64,000 bases of DNA, taken from positions 14,649,350 to 14,713,349 of the forward strand of contig NC_090174.1 of NCBI RefSeq assembly GCF_024679245.1, written 5' to 3'. Made by a program: the position numbers and the translations under genes. Positions within the stretch are counted from its first letter, which is position 1; each line of letters opens with the position of its first letter. Under the pieces are notes generated by a model, which was not told the origin of the DNA, made no database searches, and saw nothing but the letters and a program-made list of their open reading frames with translations. This stretch comes from Pseudorasbora parva (lineage: Eukaryota > Chordata > Actinopteri > Cypriniformes > Gobionidae). Positions 1 to 43,502 of the stretch are shown piece after piece.

Positions 1-426
1 GACTTGCAAGAGACTTTTTGTATGTTTTATTTTTTCATTTCTTTCTTCTCCCAAATGATCTGGTGGTGGGATAGTGGTAAGCAGGCCTGTCTTGCTCTCT
101 CTCTCTCTCTCATTCTCTCTCGGCTCGTGTAGCCGTACAGTGCCTTTTCAGTCTCAGCCCTTCCACTGTCGCCCATCTCTTCAAGGCCTGTATTAATTGA
201 ATGTGCGAGAACTGAGTGCATGTCAATTGCCCGTTTCTCAGTCCAGTTTTGGAAGACTTAAAACATGTGTTCAGCAGCCCTCTTTTTTAATTTACATTAT
301 TTTGGTTGAACGTGTTATTTCCCCCTAATTCATTGCTTTGTGGTATGCAACAAGGCTTCAGGATCTAAAGTTTTGTATCCGTTTGTTTTGCTTTTGTCTT
401 TCATTTCACTTGATGTGCTGCTACAG
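1..426 (+). other. Intron of hnRNP K gene (5' part outside window)
   Basis: No exon is recognised here. The stretch ends in a 3' splice site (CTACAG) just before the first recognisable coding exon. A short CT-rich tract lies near 90-120. Exons for the N-terminus and most of KH1 should lie upstream of the window. Confidence 0.6.
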
Positions 427-18188
<17,762 letters not shown>

Positions 18189-19030
18189 AGGGTGGAGATC
18201 GAAGCCAAACTGCCATACCCATTCACTTCAACTTGTTTTCAGAACCTACATTCCGCTGCTTCTTGGGTAGATGTGCTCCCTGCCAGTCCTCCTAACAATA
18301 TTTTTTAAACAACACATTTGAGGGAAAAGTTTTCTCAAAAGCAAGTGGATCCTCTTATTTCTTTAACATATTCTTTCTGCACGCGAATTTTCCATTATTG
18401 ATTGTACCGTTTCGTAAATAGAGGGAGCCCATCTGTGATGTCCTGTTGGCCTTACCAGAGCTGCATGCTTAGTCTGTGCAACATGCAGAATGTAATCTTA
18501 TGTGTTTTTGTTTTTTTTTGCCAATGATTTTGTCCCATTATCTTGTTTTCTTGATGATGAGACATTTGGGGGAAGTGTAAATATTCAATTCAGTTCTTTA
18601 AAGTTTTAATATCCGTGCCGTTTTATTTAAAGGATGGACATCTATTTTGATTTGAAAAATGGAAGTATTCAGGGTGGAAAAAGGATTCATTCCTGAAGGA
18701 TTTCTTTTTTCTTTTTTTTTTAACCCGATTTTCAGATTCAAAACTTCAAGAGATTGATTGACTGTTTGTACTCCATTGACACTGGGATCCGTTAAATCTT
18801 GCTGGCGCTTTTGTACGTCTGTTTGTAAGCATTTTTACCATTTTAGATGGATCTTTCTAGACTCCTTACTCTCCACAGTTTGGGGGAGGGAGGGGAATAA
18901 AAGCTTCTCTGTAAAAAAAAAAAAAGTGTCTCTTCCATGTTCTCGTATCTTTCTTTTTCTCTATCCCCTCTGGTGTTTTTGTAGAATGTCCTGCAAATCT
19001 AAAAAATAATAAAATCTGTGCCACCTTTTA
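18189..19030 (+). other. hnrnpk: hnrnpk 3' UTR with two polyadenylation signals
   Basis: T- and A-rich sequence after the stop. AATAAA occurs at 18896-18901 and 19008-19013; the second is followed by a GT-rich stretch (TTGTGTCTGTGATTTGG), suiting cleavage near 19030. The exact 3' end is inferred. Confidence 0.7.
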
Positions 19031-19361
19031 CTAAAACTTGTGTCTGTGATTTGGTTGTAGTGCTTATTAAATGAATGTCCATTCAAAGCTACAGATGCGA
19101 CTCAAATATGAGTTGTGAAATGTGACAATGTCTCGTGATGGAGTTGTAGAGCTGGTGTGTGCACATTAAAGGGATAGTTCACCCAAAAATGAAACTTATG
19201 TTATGAAATACAATGGTCAATGGCTGCCGAGATCTGCTTGGTTACAAACATTCTATGCTGGTTAATGGTCACATGACATGCAGGTAAACAAATAGGCCTA
19301 TTTTTTATCTTTTGAGTAAATGTTTTATTTTGATAGATTTTTATTTTAATGATTTAATTAA

Positions 19362-20833
19362 AGTGGTGGTCAAAATGGTTGGCACCCCAGGTAAATGTTT
19401 ATCCTTTTGATCTTTTACTTAAAAAATTCACAAAAAGCTAACCTTTCATTGAAGTAAAAAAATTGAAAATGGGGGTAAATCACATTTTGAAATAAATGCT
19501 TTTCTCCAAAACAAGTTGGCCACAATTATTAGCACCCCTAGATTTTTTTTTTTTGAGTCTTATTATTTTTAATGAGTAAAACATCTCTGAAGTATATTCC
19601 CATTAATATTTATATTTTTTCACACACCAAGGTGACAAGGAACATGAAATTGTCCAGCTATGATGTCTTATTCCACAGGAGTATAAATATAAGGAAGCAC
19701 AAAGGCCAAATTCCCTTAATCATTAATCTCAATGAGTAAAGCCATATTTCGGATGTGCAGCAAAAGATTGTTGAGCTTCACAAAATAGAAAGTGGCTGTA
19801 GGAAAATAGCTTAAGCATTGAAAATTCCCATTTCCACCTTTAGGGCAATAATGAAGAAGTTCCAATCAACTAAAGTCATTACGAATTTGCCTGAAAAAAG
19901 GATGCATGCCTATATTCGCTTAATGCACAGTTAGGCAGAAAGTTTGAGACAAAGATCACAGATGGAGAATATCAGAGATTAGTTGATTCTTGGAGTCCGA
20001 AAGCCAAAAAATAAAATTAAAACAACCCCTACATCACCACATGTTGTTTGGGAGGGTTTCAAGACTAATCATCCTCGCTCATCCAGAAACAAACTACAGT
20101 ATATTCAGTTGTCAGACACGACTGGAGCTTCACACGGGACCTGGTTCTGTGGTCAGATAAAACTATAAAAATAGTTTTTGCCAGCAAACCAACCAGATGG
20201 GTTTGGTGCAAACAGGTATAAAAAAAAAAAAACATGCCTGCAGCTACAAATACCATTGGAACATTTATGTTGTGGGCCTATTTTTAGCTGGAGGTCATCA
20301 TCTTGTTCAGAAACATGGTATCATGGATTCTAGCAAATACCAACAGATAAAAAATCATAACCTGATGACTTTTGCTAGATCATATAATGGGCCATGATTG
20401 GCCTGAACCCTTTAGACAATAAGTGGGTGAACTAAAGAGAAGAAGCACCAACATGGATTTGGGAAACTGAAGGATCTGTTTTAGATGTACTGGTGGGTTA
20501 GAAGTGAGACCTTATATATTCAATCCTGGCAGAAACAGAAAGCCGCTGAAGGGAATGGGTGTGATGTGATTGCATTTCCGAACTCTCAACAGGATCCTTG
20601 GAGGATGCAAAATGTATTTAATAAAAGGGTGCCAATTGTGGCCAATGTGTTTTAAAGAAAAGCATTTATTTCATAATGTGATTTACCCCCCCCCCCCCCC
20701 CTCAATTATTTTACTTCAATGAAAGGTTAGATTTTTGTGAATTTAAAAAAAAAAGATCAAAAGGATAACACAACTTTACAGCCATATTTGATCATATTTA
20801 CCAGGGGTGCCAACAATTTTGACCACCACTGTA
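19362..20833 (+). mobile_element. Decayed Tc1-like transposon with long TIRs
   Basis: The left end GTGGTGGTCAAAATGGTTGG and the right end GGGTGCCAACAATTTTGACC are inverted copies. The similarity continues inward about 200 bp (both arms hold AACCTTTCATTGAAGTAAAA), with a poly-C tract at 20687-20701 in the right arm. Internal + strand scraps near 19735-20400 (SKAIFRMCSKRL, GIMDSSKYQQI) resemble Tc1 transposase, with many stops. Length about 1.47 kb. Confidence 0.75.
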
Positions 20834-21934
20834 CTTAATAGCTTTTCATTAAACTCACAAACCGCAGTCTGGGAAATCCTTACATAGTGTAATATTTAAC
20901 ACACTTCATGTTGTTGATAACAAAGAATGGAATATATTTTCGCTCTCTTTGTATTTTTATGTAAATTTGGTACAATACTATCCTATTCAAATGAATGTGA
21001 TAAATGAGTTAGGTCAAAAATAATTAAAAAGTAGTCGGAATACATTACCTCAAATTTACCTCAAATTAGTAAAATAGATTACATTACTACAATCTTTGTC
21101 ATGTCATTTGGAATCAGTAGCGGACTACAATTTGTAAATTATCTACTCAGCAATCTATATTAAAACAAACAAAAAATATATATATTCTTGAAATATATTA
21201 AACATTATTTTCGTTGGTTGCCATGGCAATGTTTCTTTTTTAAAGTACTAAAATAACTAAACTAAAACTCAGCACACACACACATAATGAATAAAAAAAT
21301 AAACATAAAACTAATTAAAAAATATTAACAAATATTTGACACTGGTAATAGTGAACTTGAATTGTATCATTTGATTAGAGCAGATGCATTTTTTAGTTTA
21401 GATAATGTCCTAAATTGTTTTCCTTTTTCTTGCATTTATTTCATAGAACTGATAAAAACAACTAAAGGAAAATTTGATGGCAGAGCAATTTTTTTTGAGG
21501 GTGTGAGAAGATGTGTTGTAAAAAATGTTTTATTGGATGATATTTGTTTAAACTTTATATTTCACCATATTCAATAAAAGTCTATTTAAGTTCATTCCAA
21601 TTAATCGCTAATTTTCAAGAAAAAAGAGGTCTGGTCAGCTTTTAGTCAACAAAAGGAATGTATACTGGATTTATTTTGAAATGTCCCATAATTGGGACCC
21701 ATTAATTATACAAATCATGATGAGGCCCAATAAGGCACTAGATCAAGTTTCTAAATTAGATCCTGTTGAATATTTTTTTTTTTTTTTTTTTTTTTTACAG
21801 GCTTTTTATCAGAACTTTCCGTGTATTGGAAAGACAGTAAGGAAAACCTGTAACTAAGGAAGTGTAAAATAAATAAATAATGTAACTACCAGACAGCTGT
21901 CATTACCACAAAATAAACCCTGAGAGGGTGATCA

Positions 21935-22165
21935 GGGGCCTATTGCACAAAACTAGGATAAGGGATTAAGCCCAGGATCTTGGTGGTCCTGCATGGCTCA
22001 ATTTATCCGCTAATATACAGTTATTTTTCATTTATGTTACCGTTCTTGGTGTGAGTGTGCCTTCAGGGTATGTTTACACAACAGCGGTGTACTAAATTTT
22101 GCATACAGATGACAAGTTCACCAAGATATCCCGGCTTAATCCCTTATTTTTGTGCAATAGGCCCC
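21935..22165. mobile_element. 230-bp MITE
   Basis: Inverted ends GGGGCCTATTGCACAAAACT and TTTTTGTGCAATAGGCCCC; the arms continue with GGGATTAAGCC and its complement. No coding content. Confidence 0.75.
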
Positions 22166-22226
22166 AGGACAGATGTTGACAAAAAGTTTTTATTTTGAAA
22201 CTTTTAGAATTATATAAAATCATATA

Positions 22227-23140
22227 AGTAGGTAGACCGAATACAGTTGGTACACTTTTTGCTTTTTTAGTTACCACACCAAAACTGAGGTTTGAAAATA
22301 AGTGTTTTTTTCATTTGACATTTCCTTTACTTGTCTACTAAAATATTAATAATTATTAACATCCATAAGTAGGTTATATTTGCCCCAATTAGCTCATAAA
22401 CGCAATACGCTTTTTCGTTCCAACTGTACCCATGTTGGATACAGTAGGCTACCCGAGTACAGTTGAGACACCCACCCGTAATGCTGTAAAACTGCCAAAC
22501 CAATTCATTGAATTTGTAAAATACCTTTAAAAATGAGAATTCAATTTTTTTCTGTTTCCATACAGTATTTTGTTTGATTATTTATCAATGTCCATTTGCC
22601 ATTGGCAGATTATTTTGCTTATTTTAAGCAAAAACTAGACTTTTGATGTTTTGAATTGAAATAAGACAAAAAATACTATAAGAAGCATTTCATCATGCAA
22701 CTAAATTGCATGTGTTGCAATAGGATTCTAGTGGGGGGTACAATTGATACACTGCGTCTCAACTGTACCCCGCTAACCACCTCGCACATTTCTCCATATT
22801 TTACGACTGCCTTGCATGACACACAGTTGCCAGTTCTCCAGTTTTCAGAGCACAGATTAAGGTTTACGAAAATGTAAGTTAACTTTAGCAGTCATGTAAG
22901 GATGAGAAGCTATTCAATGTGGAAGAGCTGTTGGTGAAATGAAAAATTGACCTTAAAAAACGTTCACCGATATCTTCGGAATGGAGAAGCGCACAGACAA
23001 ATTTTTCATGATTGAAGAGGACGCTAATACGCATGTGCGAAGCAGATAACACAGATCAGACTTGTTGTGCACGCAAGTTATTTGAGGTGTCTCAAATGTC
23101 CCTGTACCAACTGTAGCTAACGTTACTCGGTCTACCCCTA
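22227..23140. mobile_element. TIR element, about 0.9 kb
   Basis: Left TAGGTAGACCGAATACAG and right CTCGGTCTACCCCTA are inverted, with a shared inner block CAGTTGGTAC / GTACCAACTG. The motif CAACTGTACC recurs inside. No transposase recognised. Confidence 0.55.
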
Positions 23141-24200
23141 ATAGCTCCCTGCAGGACAATTGTCTCCTATCTATGTTTTGTGTTTTTTTAGAATCATATA
23201 AGAAAGGATTACTAACCAACTATATTATTTTGCAATAATTAAACAAAGCACGTAGGCCTATTAAGATTCATCCAGTGTCTGACGTCTAAGTGGTTTTTAT
23301 TTTTGTGGATATTGCAGCTCCCCATCAAGTCAGCGCATCAATCAAATTCTTGTTTTTAAAAAAAAGGTCATTTACATAAAAAGGTAGACAGGTCTCATTG
23401 AAATGTGAAAAGCAAGACTGCTTACCTTTTGACTAATTGCTAATGTGTCAAATGTTCTTAAAGGGAGTTCACCCAAAAATGAAAAGTCAACTACTCATTG
23501 TTTCAAACTAATTTCTTCTGATGTCATCATATTACCTTATTTTGTGTTCAGCCGAACAAAGACAGGTTTGAAACCACGAGGGAGAGTGACGACAATATAT
23601 GTGTTTAGAATTTTTTTATTTTACATTTGAGAAAGCTATTTTCCCCCATAGCCACCCTTACAAAAAATTACTGCAGTTTTTTTAAAGCATTTATCCAGAC
23701 CTGGAAATGACTCGATTCAAATTACATTCTTTTCCATACTTTTCCAACCTGTTGGAACCCTGAAGAAGGCTAGTGGATGATGCTGAGCATCGATGCTTTA
23801 ATGAACATTACATATTTCCAGACAAGTTCGAATAATTTTAGCGAATCGATTCGTTCGGACGTTTAATTTTATTGAGTCGATTTCAAAAATTGATTCAATC
23901 GAGTCAAACCAGAATTTGACCTTCTGTACATTTTACTCGTTTCTTCCGTGGTAAAACAATTGTAAGGTAAATATTGTCGTTTGTGATTGCGTTACATTCA
24001 TTTAAATATTTTAGAAACTCAAACTAGCACCCTCTGCACGGTTTACTTATTGGCCTTTCACGGTCTACTTATTCACAAACGCGTGCTACTCGGTTCGTTC
24101 GAAACATTAAAAAGAGTCTGTTCAAAAGAATGATTCGTTCGCGAATCAGACATCCCTATTACATATGGAAGAGCCGAGAATCAAAATCGAGCCGCCTATT

Positions 24201-24721
24201 CAAACTGGGATTTAAATCAACAGGAGTGAAGACCTCAATGGACTAAATGACACAGTCGCGTGCATCCTGTCCACTGTACGAGAGTATCGTGGCGTTCACA
24301 ACGTTTGGAAACGACGTTCCAGGGAATTGTCGGCCATATTCAGCGATACCACGCCCGGTGTGGAGACTTTTACACAGGGGCACCACCGTTCATGCAAATG
24401 ATCCCCACCACAAGTTCATGGAAAGCTTTTAACAGTCTAAAGAAGAACGAACATTGAAGAAAGACATTCGACTTTGACCACAAGGCTACATATAAAAACA
24501 GTGTGCAATGGAGTTATTAAATCTAACGGATCTGTTGCTTTTGGTGGTGATTTAAAACAGCTCAGGATTTCAGTCACTGACACATTTTGAATGTGGTTTG
24601 AATTTCCACTTTTCACAACGCGCTACCGGAAACTCATTCTCTTGGCAGCTGAACGCTTGCATTTGAGTTATTTCAATGGAATTGCTGAAAAGCTCATAAT
24701 TGTGAATTTTAGCGGAGAATC
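24201..24721 (+). promoter_or_regulatory. gnaq: Putative gnaq promoter and 5' UTR
   Basis: This stretch separates the last upstream repeat from the gnaq start codon. No clear TATA box is seen near a defined start. An ETS-like CCGGAA lies at 24626-24631. CpG density rises towards exon 1. The transcription start cannot be placed from sequence alone. Confidence 0.35.
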
Positions 24722-37580
<12,859 letters not shown>

Positions 37581-38880
37581 ACAACGGCTGGTTATGTTTT
37601 TGTCATTGTATGGCCTTGTTAAAGGGCTCATCGGTCTGCAGCTAGAGTCTGCTGTAAGCCATTAAAGTCTGCTTTAATTGTTTGAGCAGTCGGTCATCCC
37701 GTTTTCTGCTCCATGAAATTGAACATAGAAGTTTTTTCTATCTATGAACTGTAACACAAGCTGCTCGCTACTTTGTCATTATTTATTTGCACCTCGCAGC
37801 TACTTCAAAGGATTCAACTTGAATGTTATTATTCCATTTTAATGATAAATCTTATGTTATTGAACTTTTTATTATGGGTGAAATTATTTCTTTTTGTTTA
37901 AGGTTAATTCTGTAGCAGGTTCTTTTTGGTTTAATTTGAACACTGAGCAATTTGCTATTAATGTTATGCAGATTTCTCCGTCTTAGACATATTAAGTATT
38001 CTGTGTGGTGCAATAGGTCATTTACAAGGCAATGAAAAGTACTTATTTGGTTTTGTAACATGATAACTTCTTTTTTAAGAGTCAGAGCAAGCTTAGTAGA
38101 TAAGGGTTTTTTCTACCTTGTATGGCACATGCATTTAGGGAAGAATAGACAACAGCTAGATTACATTAATTTGCATTAAAAGTGCCAAAGTTCTTATAAT
38201 GTGGTTGTTTTATGTGTATTACCAAACTAATAATCATATCATGGGCAATAAGTTGGCCTCATATCATTTATTATATACCATACCAGCGCTTTGTATTTTC
38301 TCATTGTGTTTTCAGAAAAGATGACATACCTGCTGTTCATGACCTGATCCATTAAGTTCAGCAGTGTTTCATAACAAAAAGCTTGAACAGTGTGCCAAGA
38401 GACGATTCCTGTGCGATCATCCATTCCTTATCTTAAAATACAAATGTGCCATTCAGAGTTGTTCTGTAGCACTTGCATAATTTTTCTTTGTTTGTAGTAA
38501 ATTACCCAACAAATGTTCTCAGTGAGCCACTGATGCTCTTACTGGTATTAGTGACTTTACAGTTTGGTTAGTGTGGTGTAATCAAGCTTTGGTCGATATG
38601 TGCAGTTGTTTTTAAAGACGGTGTGGATTTGTAAAGAGTATCATGTGATTAGATGCTTGTCAAACAAATGTGTTTTGTCTTCAGCCAAGAGTAAAGGACC
38701 AAATTGCTGTTGTGATCCTCTGAAACCTTTTTTTTTTTTTTTTTGGAGTGAAGCTGAAATTGTGTGGTTTGCATAGTATGTACAGTGCTGAATATTGGTT
38801 TATCACAGCCAGGACGATTTCCTGCTTCACAACATTTATTTTATATTTTTTGTGCAATAAACGGCTGCTATTTTAGAGAG
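37581..38880 (+). other. gnaq: gnaq 3' UTR
   Basis: T-rich sequence without other features, with AATAAA at 38856-38861 as the best polyadenylation signal. The end is inferred. Confidence 0.6.
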
Positions 38881-38948
38881 TAGTGTAATGTTTGATGAAA
38901 ATATAACAAAAAGTATAAAACCCCTTATATGTCTTTCTATTTTACATA

Positions 38949-38950
<2 letters not shown>

Positions 38951-38986
<36 letters not shown>
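38951..38986. repeat. (GT)n microsatellite
   Basis: About 36 nt of GT dinucleotides just downstream of the gnaq 3' end. Confidence 0.96.
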
Positions 38987-38992
<6 letters not shown>

Positions 38993-39879
38993 CAGATTTC
39001 AGGAGACTATGGACTAAATCAAGTACTTATATGTTGAATTAGTTCTGGACTAGACGGGACCTATTACTTAGTTTTTGTTCATACTTCCTCATTCCATCCC
39101 AAAATGTTGCATTACTGTGACAAAAGACACCTTACACTCATAAGTATACAGCCTGTTCCCACACCAGAAGTTTCACAATGTGTTTTATTTTCTAGTTCTT
39201 TACCAAATCTTCTGTGACACCAGTATCTGAAGAACCTGTAGTACACAGTTAGACAGGGCATCCCCCTTGACAAAACTTACTAGACAACACTTTAACAGCC
39301 ACAAATATCTCTTACTAGCCATTAAATTATATTTTGCATAATATTAATATTGTCTTTATGACAAAGTTTTTTTTCCCCTGCATATTTGTGGCAAACAGCA
39401 GAGGTGTTAATTTGATACAGTGGCTAAATTAACAAGCAATAAATCTTAAACTTAGGACGTTTCCAAACAGCAGTAATGTAGCTTGACTTCATCATACTCA
39501 GATTCTAGTCAGAATATGGGCTGTGATTATGGGGCATGTTTCAACCGAACCAGGTAAGAAAATGCCACTGCACTCAATTGGATAGACCTACAACCAATCA
39601 GAGGAACGAAGTGACGAGTGATGCATAGTTCTCAACTGCACACATGCTAGAAGATAAGTGTAAACAATCTTTGCCGGTGTTGTAAAAAGAATTTAAGGAT
39701 ACACAGTACTTACCAACATGATCATCATTTTTGAGAGAAATAGTAAAGGGGAATGCATATAAGTGCTCCTTGGTGAAGCAGATGATTATGTTACTGTTTA
39801 TCATCTGTCCGTCATCGTATAAAGCCCGTCCTGACTGGATTGGTCCCTGACGGGACTAAGTTCGGCTGGTATCCAGGCT
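38987..39879. other. Intergenic, no gene recognised
   Basis: Sequence around 39540-39870 may be a dispersed repeat (CCAATCAGAGG, then GACTGGATTGGTCC), but no clear boundaries are visible. Confidence 0.5.
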
Positions 39880-41115
39880 AGCAGTAATGACTCTGAACTT
39901 CTTTACTTGCAAGATTGATAATAGTAGGGAGAAAATTATAACTATGCATCCGTCTACTACAGTATTGCATTGTAGTGTCCCTCAGGAAAAATTCCATTCA
40001 TTCTTTGCCACAGGAGATAAAGATTGTCTAAACCCTAAACCAGTTAAATCGTCAAACCAACAACATACGTGTTAGAACCTATACAGACTAAGCTATTGAA
40101 AGAGATGCTGCCAGAGGTCATAGATCCTCTTTATCCTTAAGATATGTATTGAACACTTTTAAGCTGGCTATTAATAAACCTCTTATTAAAAAAAAATAAA
40201 AAAAATTACAGGCCGATCTTAAATCTGCACTTTCTGTCAAATATACTAGAAAAGGCAGTGTCTTCACAATTATGTTCCTTTTTAGAAATTGACTGAGGAA
40301 TTCCAGTCCGGATTCTCATTGGAGTTGCAAATGATTTGCTCTTATCATCTGATTGTGGTTGAATCTCTCTATTAGAGTTATTGGATCTTAGTGTTGCATT
40401 TGATTAGCCTGACAAGCCAGACCCACATCAAGATGTTTGGTCTGGAAACTCACCATTGACGGGGCTCAATCCGAGGGGCGGGATAAACGGTTGTCTTTCA
40501 AACTCCCTCTGTATGCGATAGGATAGCGCTACCACCAACCAGAGCAACGAAGGTGAAACAGAGCTTGTTGATAGATTAAACATTCGCCGTATCCGGTCAG
40601 CAAAACTCCGAACACATCTTCCCTTTTTAAGAATCACTTCAGTGCCGTTCTTTGTTCTTTTCTGAGAGAAAAGCTTAACTCCAAGTCTTCCAGAGTCGCA
40701 GTCAAAGCTGATTCGAAAGACCGTTTGCCAGTTTCTGTGTTTACTAGAAGCACGCAAACGCAACTCGGCCGTCGTCATTATGGCCCCGCCCACCGACTCT
40801 ATACATGATGTGATTGGCCCGGCAAGAGTTAGGCGAATACAGCTCAGAAGGGTATTGAGAGTTGCTAGACGACACTTGCAGGCAGATTAAATTTGCTGCC
40901 GCTAGGGTGCGTCTAGATTTCTAGGCTAGCATTTGATACCATCAACCACAACATTCTTTTGAATAGACTCGAAACTGATGTTGCCATTAGTGGAATAATT
41001 GCATTAGCATTTTGTAAACTTGCTTTTCACCATGTACATGCTGCCCTTCTGATATATCCCTAGGAAGCATGACATTAGTTTTAAAGATTATGCTGATGAT
41101 ACTCTATATTACCTA
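39880..41115 (+). pseudogene. Decayed non-LTR (L2-like) reverse transcriptase, interrupted
   Basis: Frame-broken scraps match LINE reverse transcriptase: CKIDNSREKIITMHPSTT, then a YRPI-type block near 40205, an FDTINHNILLNRLE-type block at about 40932-40975, and YADDT near 41088-41105. The block before FDTINH is split by a 524-bp insertion (40405-40928). Many stops and frameshifts; inactive. Confidence 0.7.
40405..40928. mobile_element. 524-bp non-autonomous element with 9-bp target duplication
   Basis: GCATTTGAT occurs at 40396-40404 and at 40929-40937. Ends TAGCCTGACAAGCC and TTTCTAGGCTA are partly inverted. A 9-bp duplication fits a Mutator-like element, and an 8-bp one a hAT. The 121-codon minus-strand ORF inside is not convincing. 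Confidence 0.8.
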
Positions 41116-41197
41116 TTCACATATTATTCACATATTATTCAAAACAAATTATTTATACTGTAAGTATTTTTTAATAAAAGGGTAAGAAGGGTACGTT

Positions 41198-41400
41198 TTC
41201 GTGTAGTTACAGGGTAAGTATGGATGTGCGGGCTGTAAATTAAAGTGGCTCTTGTTCCCCTCTTGTTTCGTGTAGTTACAGGGTAAGTATGAATACAGGC
41301 TGTAAATTAAAGTGATGTTTGTTCCCCTCTTGTTTCGTGTAGTTACAGGGTAAGTACGAATCTACGGGCTGTATTTTAAAGTGTTTCTTGTTCCCCTCAT
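41198..41400. repeat. Three-unit minisatellite, about 67-70 bp period
   Basis: Three tandem units share TTCGTGTAGTTACAGGGTAA and TGTTCCCCTC, with point changes and small indels. Confidence 0.92.
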
Positions 41401-41454
41401 TGGCTTCGTTATCATTGTTTTTACAAATCATTTACTACTAATAAAATTATTATC

Positions 41455-41830
41455 CATGTGGAGACATTTCCCCACAAAGTAGGGAATACCACACACACAC
41501 ACACACGTTTGTTTTGCGAAATGTGGGGACATTCCATAGACGTAATGGTTTTTATACCGTACAAACCATATTTTCTATCTCCTTACACTGCCCCTGACCC
41601 TAAACCTACCCATCACAGGAAACATTCTGCATTTTTACTTTCTCAAAAAAAAAAAAAAAAAAAACTCATCCTGTATGATTTATAAGCATTTTGAAAAGTG
41701 GGGACATGGGTAATGTATTTTATATTAATGTATTAATGTAATATTAATGTAATATTTCACTCTCTTCTTGTAATACCTATGTCATACCCATGTCATTATA
41801 CACATTTGTGTCATATTTCACAAAAACATG
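41455..41830. repeat. Common fish dispersed repeat
   Basis: Contains CA and A tracts and the blocks TGTGGGGACATTCCATAG and ACCCTAAACCTACCCATCAC, typical of a repeat seen in many fish genomes (recognition from memory). No coding content. Confidence 0.55.
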
Positions 41831-42344
41831 CCCCCCCCCACACACACACACCATTATTTAATCACATTTTTTGAATGTTTTTTTAATTAAATTTGTAGCA
41901 AAATTGAAACCGTTAATAAAATAAAAACTAATTTAAAAAATGTAAAACTATAATAACCTTGGTTTGAACTGATCTTAGAGGGTTTAGGTTGGTTTCCCAG
42001 CCAGGCCAAGCTGATTTTTTGCTGAATTTGCTGGGCTCCTAATCTGACCATCTGAAAAGTGCCTTAAACTTCTTTAAAACTAGTCAACAAACAAGTTTTT
42101 ATAGTTGGCATTTTGAGCATTTTGAGCATGCGGTGTAATGTTACAAGTTCCTTATAAAGCATGCGACATGATCTCCAGTGTTAGTCTGGTTAGTCTGGAA
42201 GAAAAAAAATCTGGTTAAATTATTTACTCACCCTAGTGTTGACTGACTTTCTTTTCTGGAATATATAAGAAAATATTTTGATAAAGGATTTTTTTAGTTT
42301 TTTGTCTAAATAGTGGTCAATAGTACGGAAGCTTATTCCATTCA

Positions 42345-43290
42345 CTTGAGAGAAAAAAATCTACTCTGTTTTTCTGAATTAATGACTTAATTATCTCAGA
42401 ATTATGAGATTTTTTTTTTCTTGAAATTATGAAATCTTGAATTAATGAGAGCCCTCAAAATCCTGCTATTGCATGGAAGTAAACATGCCCCGCCTTTCAA
42501 GTTTAATCCGGTTTTATTTTACTTTGGGTTCGACACTGGGAAATGCTGCTGTTTTATAAAAAGAAAAGGAGTGTTGTCGTGCACATGGTACACGTTTTTT
42601 TGCGTGCTTATGATACGCACTTTGTGGCGTATTATACATACAATCCCCTCACCCCACCACCCCCAACCTACCCAAGAGCGTGTCATATGCACGCCATAAA
42701 GTGCATATCATATGCACGCAAAAAACTGTGTAGTATATGCATTATCTCAGTATACATTCCACACTATATACGTTCCATGTATACATCCCACAACGTATAC
42801 ATTCCACAAGATTTCACAATCGTTCTATTGATACGCATTACCATGTGATCATGTTAAGATGATGCATCTGAAATGCATTCCGGCTGGCTACGTGGTGACA
42901 CAAGAGACAATCAGGTAATTGTGAAAATACTGGATCCCCATGGAGTGCAATAGCAATGTCAAGCAGATCAGAATGTTCTTTTCTGCTGTCTTGAGGTGGC
43001 TGCGCAAAGTTGAGGCACTAAAAAAAAACCATTTATATTACTTAAAGACAGCAGTATTTCCCATTGTCTCAAAACCAAAGTAAAATAAAACCGTATTAAA
43101 TTTGAAAGGCGGGACATGTTTACTTCCATGCAATCCAGCTAAAATAGAGCTCCTGTTAGGATTTTGAGGGATCTCATTAATTCAGAAAAACAGAACAAAA
43201 TATTTTTTTTCCAAGAAAACATTATCTCATAATTCTGAGATAATTAAGTCATTAATTCAGAAAAACAGAGCAAAAACTTATTCATGAAAA
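42345..43290. mobile_element. Foldback element with long arms and inner hairpin MITE
   Basis: The left arm (about 42360-42535; CTGTTTTTCTGAATTAATGA, GCATGGAAGTAAACATG) is the inverted copy of the right arm (about 43060-43280). The interior has a second inverted pair at about 42600-42720: GCGTGCTTATGATACGCACT and TGCATATCATATGCACGC. Confidence 0.8.
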
Positions 43291-43502
43291 AATAATTTTT
43301 GCTAACTATGTTTAATAACATATGTATCTTATCTTATGCAGAAGCTACACCGTAAAAAAAAAAACAAAAAAAACAAAAAAAAAACCTTTTATTCACTTGA
43401 AGCAACCATATTTTTTTGTCTTTATGCAACTTATGGAAAAACAAAATTGGTTGTATCAACTTAACAATTAAAGTTGGCCTGTGCTTTCATCAAGACATCT
43501 AA

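Larger units (their letters stand above)
19031..24200. other. Intergenic region hnrnpk to gnaq, repeat-filled
   Basis: No gene recognised. It holds a foldback-MITE end (about 19168), a Tc1-type element (19362-20833), a T tract at 21771-21796, a 230-bp MITE (21935-22165), a TIR element (22227-23140), a MITE end (about 23457) and a repeat ending GCGAATCAGACATCCCTA near 24158. The intergenic distance is about 5.7 kb. Confidence 0.65.

Noticed and set aside
40428..40793. 121-codon minus-strand ORF
   Set aside because: Lies wholly inside a non-autonomous element flanked by GCATTTGAT; no recognisable domain.
41198..41400. CRISPR-like array
   Set aside because: The whole unit, including the would-be spacer, is repeated; this is a eukaryotic minisatellite.
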